Of a stretch of DNA of 39,122 nucleotides, positions 15,670 to 23,812 are shown piece after piece. Position numbers and translations under genes: made by a program. The DNA lies in the IMG/VR virus record IMGVR_UViG_3300050821_006251, positions 1-39,122 of that record; one strand, 5' to 3'. The stretch's first letter is position 1, and each line of letters starts with the position of its first letter. Source of the DNA: a virus. The notes beneath the pieces are model-generated. The model was given only the letters and a program-made list of their open reading frames with translations. It did no database searches and was not told where the DNA came from.

Positions 15670-15685
15670 TGTTTCACGTGAAACG
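15670..15685. promoter_or_regulatory. parS-like ParB-binding palindrome
   Basis: The 16-mer TGTTTCACGTGAAACG matches the bacterial parS consensus TGTTNCACGTGAAACA at all but the last base, with a perfect 14-bp palindrome GTTTCACGTGAAAC. Chromosomal ParB/Spo0J proteins load at such sites and spread as CTP-dependent clamps. The site lies exactly between the stop of the ACP gene and the start of the GNAT gene. A 14-bp match is very unlikely by chance in 39 kb. Whether ParB binds it is not shown, and no parA or parB gene is visible here. Confidence 0.75.
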
Positions 15686-16123
15686 GTGATCAGGCGCGCC
15701 ACTGTTTATGACCTCGATAGGCTCATTCCTTTGGCCGAAGAGTTCTATTCCGCCTCAAAATCACTCGGCAATTTTAAGCCCTACATTTTCATCGCGATTT
15801 GGACATCGCTGATGAGCGGCGGGATCGGGACCGTATTTATTGCGGAATCAGAAAACGGCATTGAGGGTACCCTTGGAGCGACCCTGGTCTGCAACGGCTA
15901 CGACGACGGCTCGGTAGCCGAAGAGCGCTTCTGGTTTGTCAGGAAAGAATCGCGCGGAGTAGGCCTTGATCTGTATCGAGCATTTGAGCGCTGGGCTAAA
16001 GAGCAGGGCGCTAGCGAAATTCAGATGGTTCATTTGCTGGATTCGATGCCGGAAAAGCTGGAGCGTTTTTATCGAACGGAAGGCTATCGGCCTATTGAGA
16101 CACGTTGGACGAGGAATCTTTGA
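15686..16123 (+). CDS. GNAT family acyl/acetyltransferase (145 aa)
   Basis: Starting at GTG 15686 gives a typical GNAT opening (VIRRATVYDLDRLIPLAEEF). The acyl-CoA pyrophosphate loop is seen as RKESRGVGLD (86-95), followed by an amphipathic helix and the late motif FYRTEGYRPIETRW (128-141). The family transfers acyl groups from CoA, or sometimes from ACP, to amines. An in-frame TTG at 15656 would add ten residues translated from the parS-like site. Phage GNATs of this type are common near tail genes; an ACP directly upstream makes acyl-ACP a plausible donor here, though unproven. Confidence 0.82.
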   Translation: MIRRATVYDLDRLIPLAEEFYSASKSLGNFKPYIFIAIWTSLMSGGIGTVFIAESENGIEGTLGATLVCNGYDDGSVAEERFWFVRKESRGVGLDLYRAFERWAKEQGASEIQMVHLLDSMPEKLERFYRTEGYRPIETRWTRNL

Positions 16124-16403
16124 TCGCCATCACGTGAAAATCATCGATCGATATGTTTCGGATTGTATAAATTATGGACCCGTGGCTGTCGGATACTTCC
16201 AGCGAATAAATCCCTGACTCGTCTAGATTAAAGTTGGCTTTTCCGTTGTGATCTAGACGTAATCGGCCATTTCCGAAACCACACATTTTTGGATGCTGGT
16301 TTTCCATCAAGATTCTTACGGTCCCATTGGATAGGGGCTTACCAGTGTCGCTTAAAAACTGGACTCCCTCAGCTACCCAGCAAACCATTGCCGCAATCAG
16401 CAT
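16092..16403 (-). CDS. Antisense exported Ig/transthyretin-like small protein (103 aa)
   Basis: The ATG at 16403 is 9 nt from the divergent ATG at 16413, and AGAAGG touches it directly; an ATG six codons in is the alternative. Residues 1-12 form a short hydrophobic signal-like stretch. The rest has VQFLSDTGKPLSNGTVRI (14-31), GRLRLDHNGKANFNL (46-60) and GIYSLEVSD (64-72), the pattern of a carboxypeptidase regulatory-like or prealbumin-type beta sandwich. The 3' end overlaps the GNAT gene by 32 nt. A small exported cargo protein is likely; its partner is unknown. Confidence 0.6.
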   Translation of the reverse strand: MLIAAMVCWVAEGVQFLSDTGKPLSNGTVRILMENQHPKMCGFGNGRLRLDHNGKANFNLDESGIYSLEVSDSHGSIIYTIRNISIDDFHVMAIKDSSSNVSQ

Positions 16404-16412
16404 CCTTCTATT

Positions 16413-16958
16413 ATGACCGAAATCGTCATTGATAACTTCCTGGAATTCCCCGAGGAATACCGCGAAGCCGCGCTGAAGCTCGATTACAAAACCTTCGAGT
16501 TCCCGGAATGCACGTTTCACGGCATTGCGCTGGGTGGCCCATCCATGCAGGGAGTCGAGCGCATCGTCAAGGGGTTTCCCGTCTTACAGCCAACCATGAC
16601 TTTCTTTCGCAAGAGCCCCAAAGGTCAGGTCGAGCCGCATTACATTCACAGCGACATCGACATGGGGCAATGGTCAGCCATTCTGTATCTAAACCCTGAG
16701 CCTCCAGTGAATGATGGCACGGCATTCTGGACCCACATCGCGAGCGGGGCCATCGAGAGTCACATTCCGCACGAGAGATCGGATGAGGGCCGGGAGCCCG
16801 AGAAGTACTTCTGTCAGCGGAAGTTAGTGGAGGCGCGATTTAATCGCCTATTACTGTTCCCGTCCTCATTCTTTCATTCGCGTTCGATTCATGAGAACTG
16901 GGGCGAAGGCGATCAGGCGCGGCTGACGCAGGTCACTTTCGGAAGGTTTAGGCAATGA
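16413..16958 (+). CDS. 2OG-Fe(II) oxygenase-like protein, DUF6445-type (181 aa)
   Basis: The pattern VEPHYIHSDIDMGQWSAILY (73-92), GTAFWTH (102-108) and NRLLLFPSSFFHS (144-156) with RLTQVTFG (170-177) matches the DUF6445 group of 2-oxoglutarate/Fe(II) dioxygenases. Likely iron ligands are H79, D81 and H155, with R170 holding 2-oxoglutarate. These enzymes hydroxylate proteins or small molecules. It follows ACP and GNAT genes, so a modification cassette is plausible. The stop overlaps the next start as ATGA, tying it to the ejection-protein genes. The substrate is unknown. Confidence 0.8.
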   Translation: MTEIVIDNFLEFPEEYREAALKLDYKTFEFPECTFHGIALGGPSMQGVERIVKGFPVLQPTMTFFRKSPKGQVEPHYIHSDIDMGQWSAILYLNPEPPVNDGTAFWTHIASGAIESHIPHERSDEGREPEKYFCQRKLVEARFNRLLLFPSSFFHSRSIHENWGEGDQARLTQVTFGRFRQ

Positions 16959-17869
16959 GCGTCGGGGCATCAATCGGTACGGCCTTGGCTATCGGAGGCA
17001 TTGCCAGTGCCGGCGCAGGTTTAGCCAGCGGAGTAATCGGGGCTGGGGCCAGCAAGAGCGCGGCCCAAACCGAGGCCAATGCTTCTGAGCAGGCTACTCA
17101 GCTCCAGCAGCAGGAATTTGAACAGCAGCAGCAGAATCTTGCGCCCTGGCTAGCGGCGGGGAAAGCCGAACTCCCAACACTGCAAGCTGGTATCCAACCG
17201 GGTGGCCAATTCAATCTGAATTATGGGACATTCGCAAGCCAGTTCCCGAATACCCCGACAAGCTTTACGGCGCCAACTGCGGAGCAGGCCGCGCAAGCCC
17301 CAGGCGAACAGTTCCTGGTTGAGCAAGCCAACCAAGCCTTGCAACGCTCTCAGGCCGCCACGGGCATTACGGGGGGTGGCGCAGCAAAGGCCATCAGCCA
17401 ATACAATGAAGGGCTCGCATCGACCAATTACCAGAACGTGTACAACAATGCACTGCAAGGCTTCAATACAAATCTTGGGGCGGCCCAGAGCCTCTATGGT
17501 CAGGGCTTCAATGTGGCGGCTTCGCAGATCGGCCAGAATTACAATGAGGCGGCGGGATTGACCGGAATCGGCCAGACAGCAACCCAGCAGTTAAATCAGG
17601 CTGGACAGAATTATGCCAACAATGCGGGCAATCTCTTGACGTCGGGAGCAAGCGCTACTGCTGCGGGGCAAGTTGGGGCGGCGAATGCCTACACGAATGC
17701 CCTCAGTGGTCTCGGAAATTCAGCGAGCAATGCGGCGCTCTATAGTCTCCTTGGGCAATCCAGTTTCGGCGGTGCTAACCCGCTGCCAGGGTCGTTCGGT
17801 TCGCAGATTGGCCAAGCGGGAATCGGACAGATTATCGGCGGAATTAATGGAATGAGCGCACCAGCATAA
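16955..17869 (+). CDS. Probable DNA transfer/ejection protein (304 aa)
   Basis: The N-terminal 35 residues are Gly/Ala-rich and hydrophobic, followed by a Gln-rich coiled-coil region with EFEQQQQNLAPWLAAGKAEL (50-69) and a long Gln/Asn/Gly/Ala-rich remainder. This is the usual look of small internal ejection proteins next to the tail genes of P22-like phages (the role of gp7, gp20 or gp16), which leave the capsid with the DNA and form a channel across the envelope. It is ATGA-coupled to the oxygenase gene. Function is inferred from composition and order. Confidence 0.75.
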   Translation: MSVGASIGTALAIGGIASAGAGLASGVIGAGASKSAAQTEANASEQATQLQQQEFEQQQQNLAPWLAAGKAELPTLQAGIQPGGQFNLNYGTFASQFPNTPTSFTAPTAEQAAQAPGEQFLVEQANQALQRSQAATGITGGGAAKAISQYNEGLASTNYQNVYNNALQGFNTNLGAAQSLYGQGFNVAASQIGQNYNEAAGLTGIGQTATQQLNQAGQNYANNAGNLLTSGASATAAGQVGAANAYTNALSGLGNSASNAALYSLLGQSSFGGANPLPGSFGSQIGQAGIGQIIGGINGMSAPA

Positions 17870-18166
17870 ATGAAAACCCAAATCAATCCTCCCGCGCTTA
17901 CCGATCTACCTTGGCGATTAGAAGTTGAGGAGCCCATTTATCGCGATCTGCCCGATTACCTGGAAACCGCGATAGCCAGTCTGCCGGTTGCAGACAGGCG
18001 CGAAGTCAGGCGATATCTGCGGAGATTTTGGGCCGAAATCGAGTTTGCCGATATAAGCAATTTTGTGCCCCAACAGGAACCGTCTGCGGCTTTTTTGGTT
18101 GCTGAGATTGTGTTGGGGTTTGGCGCTCATTGCCTTCGGAGGATCGTCAAGCGGACGCTGAATTAG
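17870..18166 (+). CDS. Hypothetical protein (98 aa)
   Basis: The ATG directly follows the TAA of the previous gene and the next gene starts one base after its stop. The protein is helical and basic at residues 43-55 (ADRREVRRYLRRFW) with a hydrophobic stretch near the end (about 74-86), and it contains no known motif. Its location between two probable ejection proteins suggests a related internal or assembly role. No family is recognised. Confidence 0.65.
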   Translation: MKTQINPPALTDLPWRLEVEEPIYRDLPDYLETAIASLPVADRREVRRYLRRFWAEIEFADISNFVPQQEPSAAFLVAEIVLGFGAHCLRRIVKRTLN

Positions 18167-18167
18167 T

Positions 18168-19910
18168 ATGGCTCTAGATACCACAATTCCTTTGGGCGTG
18201 CAGGCGCCGCGGCAACCCGAAAACTCCCTTGCTGGCCTAGCGCAAGTCGCGCAGATCAAGAGCGCTTCATTGCAAAATGCGCTGGTCACGCAAGAGATCC
18301 AACAGCGTGCGGTGCAGGCGCAACAGGCGCAGTACAAACAAGGGGCATATCTAGCCGGTCAACAGGCGTTGCGCAACCATACGGACCCGCAGACGGGCCT
18401 ACCTGACTTCACCGCGGCCAGCAAGGATCTAGCCCAGCAGTATCCCGACATAGCGGCTGAATTCGCAAAGCAGGCCGATGATTTGGCTCTCAATCACGCG
18501 AAGGCTCAATCCGATACTGTCGATGCCACACAAAAAATGCATCAGCATGTGGCGAACTCCCTCACACCGGCCATCAGTTCGGGCGATCCCGCGCAAATCA
18601 CCGCAGCGCTGTCCAGTCTTTCGACGCAAGGCCCACAGTTCAAGAACATTACCGATAATGCAATGAGTCAGACGGGCGGCGATCCCGCGAAGCTCAAGGC
18701 GCTGATGGATTCATGGAACGGACAAGCGGCGAATCTGGCCAATGCAAAATCCGTCGCCGATGCGAATAAGGCCAATGCGGATGCTAAGCTAGCGGGAGCC
18801 AAACAAGTAAACACCGAAGCCGAATTACCAAAAGTGCAGGCTGAAACTGCCGTGGCGATTCGCGCGCAGACAGCCAGCCAGCTAGCGTCCGCTGGACCGC
18901 AAGGCTATGCGGCGGCATTGGCCAAACTGCCACCTGAACAGCAACAGGGATGGCCAGCCGCCTACGATAAATTGGCAATCCTTAGGGCCGCACAGACGCC
19001 TACGCAGGCGATTGCCGATGTCCAAAAGCAACAAGAACTTGCGCAGGGGGCGCAGAAGACGCAAGCGGAGGTATCGAACGCGGCCACTAATCGCGGAAGA
19101 TTAGAAGTGGAGAGGCAGCGATTCGGCTTTGAGGCCGGAGGCGGCGTTTCTCCGCAAGCAACTGCTATCGCGCATGGCGACCTTGACCCGCAGACGGCGC
19201 GCGTATTGTTCAGGAGTAACCCCGGACTGATCGGGCAAGTCAAGCAGGTAGATTCAAAGTTCGATGAAGCCAATCTGGATAATCGCTATAACACTCTCAA
19301 GGAATTTTCTAGCAGTTCCAACACAAAGGCCGGTGGGCAGGTTCTGGCACTCAATACGCTTATCCATCACGCGGATCTTTATCAACAGGTAGCCCAGTCT
19401 CTACAAAATGGCTCATTCGTTCCCGGCAACGCAGTCTATAATGCCGTTGCCAAAGCATTTGGCTCAGCTCCTCCAACGAATGCCGCGCTTGTTGGCCGCT
19501 TTATGGCTGGCGAAACCGGGAAAGTTGCCACCGGTGGCGTCCCAGCAGAGGGTGAGATAAACGGAATATTGAAAAATCTCAGCACTTCCTCAAGCCCAGA
19601 TCAAATCAAGCAGGCTGGCGCCACATTGTTGCAAATTGCCGCAGGCCGTGCCACACCACTTATGGAAAAGGCGCAGCAAGCTCACCTTGAAAACGTAGTG
19701 AAGGTGATCGGCCCGGATGCGCAGGCGATCTTGACACGTAACGGATACGACCCGAATACGCTTAAGCCCGTTGTCGGCGGTGCCCAGTTACCCAGAGGTA
19801 ACGGGCAAGTAATTGATAAGGACACGGCTTCTCAATTCTACAAGGCCGCAGGGGGTGACCCCGACAAAGCCCGCAAATTAGCGACCGATAGCGGTTGGAA
19901 ACTTCAATAA
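18168..19910 (+). CDS. Probable internal virion/DNA ejection protein (580 aa)
   Basis: The product is long, Ala/Gln-rich and largely helical, with a Gln-rich coiled-coil start (residues about 25-60), a highly repetitive AKxANADAK-like stretch near 190-230, and a more conserved C-terminal region ending in ASQFYKAAGGDPDKARKLA (555-573). Large helical internal proteins at this position correspond in role to P22 gp20/gp16 ejection proteins. No lytic transglycosylase motif is visible. The stop overlaps the next start as TAATG. Confidence 0.72.
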   Translation: MALDTTIPLGVQAPRQPENSLAGLAQVAQIKSASLQNALVTQEIQQRAVQAQQAQYKQGAYLAGQQALRNHTDPQTGLPDFTAASKDLAQQYPDIAAEFAKQADDLALNHAKAQSDTVDATQKMHQHVANSLTPAISSGDPAQITAALSSLSTQGPQFKNITDNAMSQTGGDPAKLKALMDSWNGQAANLANAKSVADANKANADAKLAGAKQVNTEAELPKVQAETAVAIRAQTASQLASAGPQGYAAALAKLPPEQQQGWPAAYDKLAILRAAQTPTQAIADVQKQQELAQGAQKTQAEVSNAATNRGRLEVERQRFGFEAGGGVSPQATAIAHGDLDPQTARVLFRSNPGLIGQVKQVDSKFDEANLDNRYNTLKEFSSSSNTKAGGQVLALNTLIHHADLYQQVAQSLQNGSFVPGNAVYNAVAKAFGSAPPTNAALVGRFMAGETGKVATGGVPAEGEINGILKNLSTSSSPDQIKQAGATLLQIAAGRATPLMEKAQQAHLENVVKVIGPDAQAILTRNGYDPNTLKPVVGGAQLPRGNGQVIDKDTASQFYKAAGGDPDKARKLATDSGWKLQ

Positions 19911-21421
19911 TGCCTGACGTTTTCGATCAGATTCATTCAGATCAGCAAGTTCCTAGCGGCGACGTGTTTGATCAAATTCACGGTCAAGCCCAATCCGACA
20001 AGCTGAGGGGCGTTTCCGATGCCTTGAACTATCGAAGCGGCAACAAATTGATCGATGCGCCGCTTGGGGTACTCCAGGGTGCAGCCAAAGCCGCCATAGA
20101 ACACGTTCACAACGCCTCTACGATGATCGACCAGATTCCAGAGGTTAAGGCACTAAACGATGCCTATTTCAAGGCTATCGGGCAGAATCCGGCGAGTTCG
20201 CAAGATTACGGCAATCTTACGCAAGCCCAAGGAGTCGGCCAAGGAACTGGTAAATTTCTAGAGGGGGCTGCTGAATATGCCGCAGGTTCAGGAGGCGCAA
20301 AGGCTCTCACTACGGGCGCTAGCCTGATTCCTCGCATGATCGGGCAGGCAGCGGCGGGCGGCGGTGTCGCGGCGCTGCAAAGCGGTGGCGATCCAAACGC
20401 TACCAAAACCGGCGCCGCGCTCGGGGCTGGCGGGGAATTGCTTTCTTCGGCTGTCTCGCCGATCATAAAAGCCGCGACCGAAAAATCGCCCACTGCGCAG
20501 AATTTTATCGATTCTTTTGCCGCCACTCCCCTGCAAAAGAAAGTCATCAATAAGCTTCTGCCGACACTTCAACGGGACGGTATTCAGCCAGCCGACAGCG
20601 TACCGGAAATGCAAGGAGCCATCAAGGAACGCCTTTCCGATTTGGCCGATCAATTTGATACTTTGCGGGCTAACGGGATCGGGGCTCGGGAAGTGCCTTT
20701 GGCGGATGCAAAACAGGCATTGCAGGATGTGCGCGACAGTTACCTGCGGAACGGCATAGGAGTGAGCGGGAACGCTTCTAAGTTGTCGGCTATCGATGCG
20801 CAGATCAAGGATGTGGGTGACTTGGCCACAGCCAACAACGGAAAGCTAACGATTGACGATATTAAGCATTTGCGGGACATCGTTAATGAAGATACCGACT
20901 GGAAAGACCCTAAGTGGACACAGACGCTAGCCGGGAAACTTGGCGAAGCCTACCGGTCAGTTATGGATAAAGTGGCACCTGAAACAACGGGCCTGAATCG
21001 CGATTATGCCCAATACAAGCAGCTCGAAGCCTTGGTTGACAACAATATCGCCATGGGGCGCGGCACAACGAAATCCGGGCTGACCGCATTACTGGAAAAG
21101 GGAACAAGTGCCGGTGTTGGTGCTTCAATCGGGTACGGTGCGGGGCGCACGATCGGTGGACCATTCGCGGGAGAAGCGGGAGCCATGCTCGGTGCAGTGG
21201 CAGGTCCGATGCTGACCAAGCCAGCGCAACAGATGCTAAGAAATCTCGGGGACTCCGGCATGTTGAGCCTGCCAGGACCGGTCAAAAGTCTGCTTCAAAA
21301 GGCCGTCAGCGCTGGTGACAGCGAAACCGTGACTAGATTGCTTGGCGGCGTGGCAAAAAACACGCTGGTTAATCTCCGTTCACAACGTAGCGCGCAAGAC
21401 TCTTCAGCCCCAGCCCAATAA
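19910..21421 (+). CDS. Probable internal virion/DNA ejection protein with DVFDQIH repeat (503 aa)
   Basis: The ATG at 19910 overlaps the previous TAA. The N-terminus repeats DVFDQIH at residues 3-9 and 18-24, perhaps a packaging or binding tag. The middle (about 90-180) has Gly/Ala-rich hydrophobic segments able to insert in membranes, followed by a helical domain and another Gly-rich hydrophobic region (about 395-440). This layout is typical of the largest ejection protein in P22-like phages. No catalytic motif is seen. It is the last ejection-type gene before the fibre genes. Confidence 0.72.
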   Translation: MPDVFDQIHSDQQVPSGDVFDQIHGQAQSDKLRGVSDALNYRSGNKLIDAPLGVLQGAAKAAIEHVHNASTMIDQIPEVKALNDAYFKAIGQNPASSQDYGNLTQAQGVGQGTGKFLEGAAEYAAGSGGAKALTTGASLIPRMIGQAAAGGGVAALQSGGDPNATKTGAALGAGGELLSSAVSPIIKAATEKSPTAQNFIDSFAATPLQKKVINKLLPTLQRDGIQPADSVPEMQGAIKERLSDLADQFDTLRANGIGAREVPLADAKQALQDVRDSYLRNGIGVSGNASKLSAIDAQIKDVGDLATANNGKLTIDDIKHLRDIVNEDTDWKDPKWTQTLAGKLGEAYRSVMDKVAPETTGLNRDYAQYKQLEALVDNNIAMGRGTTKSGLTALLEKGTSAGVGASIGYGAGRTIGGPFAGEAGAMLGAVAGPMLTKPAQQMLRNLGDSGMLSLPGPVKSLLQKAVSAGDSETVTRLLGGVAKNTLVNLRSQRSAQDSSAPAQ

Positions 21422-21502
21422 TCAGCGGCAAGGCCGCCACAAACAAATCAAATCGGGAAATCGACACGACTTCTCGGGTGCAGTAATTCCCCAGAAAAGC
21501 CA

Positions 21503-23803
21503 ATGCCCAAAACACGCTTAGCGCAAACCATAGCCGCGTTATCACTCCTCAATCTTAGCGCCTTAGCGCAAGCTCCCACCGCACCCGCGGCCGCACCTCC
21601 GCCCTATGTGCGTGTCCAATACTTCAACAACGACGGCTCGCCCTGCGCCGGTTGCGCTCTCTGGACCTATGCGGCTGGCGGAAACACTCCGTTATCCACA
21701 TTCACCGACCAAACCGCCATGACTGCCAATACTGATCCGGTGATTCTGGATGGCTCAGGACGCGCGGCAATCTACATCACTGACCTAGCCTACAAATTCG
21801 TGCTGGAGAATCCGATCCCAACCGGCATGACTCACGGCGCAACGATTTGGACCGTTGACAACATCGTCGATACAGGACTTATCGCTCTCGGGGCAAGCGG
21901 CGGCGGAATCTCCACCGCAAACATCACCTACACGCCGCCCTTCAGCGGCTCGGTCGGAATAAACCTCGGGGTTTACTTGCTGAGCCAAATGCTTGATGTC
22001 CGCTCTTTCGGCGCTACTGGCTATACCGGCAACTGCGCGGCCCTCACGCAAGACGATCAGCCGTACATTCAAGCTGCGCTGAACTATGCCAATGCGCACG
22101 GCCCCGCGACCGTTTTCCTTCCTCCTGGTTACTGTTGGCCGATTGGTTCGCATCTTTGGATTCCACCGTTGACTACTTTCGCGGGAGGCGGTCGAACAAG
22201 TGGTTACGAGAACTCCAGCTCTGGCTCTTTGCTGATCGCTAATTCTCACTGGGCCGCAACCAACACCACGTTTCCTTATTCCCAAATGATCTGGGTCACC
22301 GGCTCTAATCAAACTAGCGGCACATTTCTGGCGAGTGGGTCTAATTTTGGCTCCGTCGTTCAAGACATGGAGATCAGTTGCGCGGATGCGGTCGGTTGCG
22401 GAAACGTATTGGCCGTAGGACGCGCGGAAAAATCGAGACTGCACAATCTGTTACTCACGGGCGGCGTCCCGTTCAGCGGTGGCTACGGATATGGCTTCTA
22501 TGAACAGGGTGGGGATTGCAACGGCGGCACCCCTCCGGCCTCTGGTTGTTTGTTGCAATCCTCGGGTAGTGGTAATCCGTTCAGCAATCAGCAAGGCCCT
22601 GATGACTTGATCGAAATTTTCCCATCTTACAATACGCCATCTGCCAATTTCATCCTGTATGCCGAAATGGGGGCTCTGAATTATAAAGGGCTACGTGATT
22701 CCACATTGAACGGCATCGGGGCCGGGGGCGGATTCGGCGGCTATATCTGGGGCAATACGGTAACAATGGGGCCAGGCATCCACATCGAAGGCGCTTCGGT
22801 GGCAACCCCACCTTTTAACACCTTTTCCAACGGCCTCTATATCGGCAATATCCCGGCAGGTTCCAGTTGCACAGGAGGCGTTGACATGGTGTTCATCGGG
22901 ATGGACACCCCTACGGCGATTGCGGGCTCTTGCGCGGCCCAGCAGCGCCTGACCTTCATTGGCAACAGTCCGGGGGTTATCAACAACGCGAATTTAACCG
23001 TCAACGCGCAAAGCGATTATTTCTACAGCGCCGGCCCGCCCACTGTCTCTGGTTGGATCGGGGTAGACGGCCCAGTCAATACGGCCAGCAATATCACTGT
23101 TGCTGATCCCGGCGAGTACGTCCATAACGGTTACAACGGATTGAATTTTTGGAACGGTAACTCGCACAGCGGGATCAATGAACAGGTTTTGCTAGACGCC
23201 AATTCCATTTTTATCCGCGGATTCTTTGGGTCGGATATGTGGTGGAACCACGCGACCGGCCTTTGGAATACGGGCGGCAATGGCGGCAATGATGCATCTT
23301 CCATGCTGTTTTTGAATGGTGGGGCGACCACGCTCTGCGGATCAACCGCGATATCCGGTACTGTTTCGATGGCTGCATGGCTAGGAGATTGCGAATTCGT
23401 TTATTCCGGCTCTGGCAATACGCTGATTGGTCCCGGCTGGGTCAGCACCACCACTGGAGGAACCCAGGGAGAAGGCACTGATCCGCTCCAGGTTAAGGGC
23501 AACGTAAACATGACCGGAACCCTTAGGGGTGCGGTCCAATTCGGCTCATCCAGCAGTAGCAGTTGCCCAACAGCATCTTCCGATGGATCAACCTGCAACT
23601 TCGGCGTGACATGGGGCACACCCTATGCAAACTCCACTTATCCGGTAACGTGCTCCCTGCTGGACCCCACCGGCTCTCCCCATGTCAAGGGCATCACCAG
23701 AAGCACCGGAGGGGTTACCGTAATCATTCAGAACGGTAGCGCTGCGCAAGCCGTCGCATCGGGCGGTTCCGGCGTCGCCTGCATTGCTGGCCCCAATCCA
23801 TAG
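21503..23803 (+). CDS. Exported tail spike with pectate-lyase-like beta-helix (766 aa)
   Basis: A Sec-type signal peptide is visible (hydrophobic residues about 8-22, cleavage near ALAQA). After a beta N-terminal domain, LDVRSFGATG at about residue 162 and ATVFLPPGYCWP at about 203 mark the start of a pectate-lyase superfamily right-handed beta-helix, as in many phage spikes that bind or cut surface polysaccharide. The C-terminal region from about 670 looks like a fibre end domain. An 81-nt gap without a promoter precedes it. A depolymerase function is possible; catalytic residues cannot be assigned by eye. Confidence 0.82.
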   Translation: MPKTRLAQTIAALSLLNLSALAQAPTAPAAAPPPYVRVQYFNNDGSPCAGCALWTYAAGGNTPLSTFTDQTAMTANTDPVILDGSGRAAIYITDLAYKFVLENPIPTGMTHGATIWTVDNIVDTGLIALGASGGGISTANITYTPPFSGSVGINLGVYLLSQMLDVRSFGATGYTGNCAALTQDDQPYIQAALNYANAHGPATVFLPPGYCWPIGSHLWIPPLTTFAGGGRTSGYENSSSGSLLIANSHWAATNTTFPYSQMIWVTGSNQTSGTFLASGSNFGSVVQDMEISCADAVGCGNVLAVGRAEKSRLHNLLLTGGVPFSGGYGYGFYEQGGDCNGGTPPASGCLLQSSGSGNPFSNQQGPDDLIEIFPSYNTPSANFILYAEMGALNYKGLRDSTLNGIGAGGGFGGYIWGNTVTMGPGIHIEGASVATPPFNTFSNGLYIGNIPAGSSCTGGVDMVFIGMDTPTAIAGSCAAQQRLTFIGNSPGVINNANLTVNAQSDYFYSAGPPTVSGWIGVDGPVNTASNITVADPGEYVHNGYNGLNFWNGNSHSGINEQVLLDANSIFIRGFFGSDMWWNHATGLWNTGGNGGNDASSMLFLNGGATTLCGSTAISGTVSMAAWLGDCEFVYSGSGNTLIGPGWVSTTTGGTQGEGTDPLQVKGNVNMTGTLRGAVQFGSSSSSSCPTASSDGSTCNFGVTWGTPYANSTYPVTCSLLDPTGSPHVKGITRSTGGVTVIIQNGSAAQAVASGGSGVACIAGPNP

Positions 23804-23812
23804 AAAGAATCG

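Noticed and set aside
16130-16143. Second parS-like site around CACGTG after the GNAT gene
   Set aside because: Only the centre and one arm (TCACGTGAAA) fit; the left arm does not match, so about ten of sixteen positions agree, which is not convincing.
21785-22444. Long antisense reading frames over the fibre genes, such as 219 codons on the minus strand
   Set aside because: They lie fully inside well-supported fibre genes, lack ribosome-binding sites and have compositions typical of antisense shadows.
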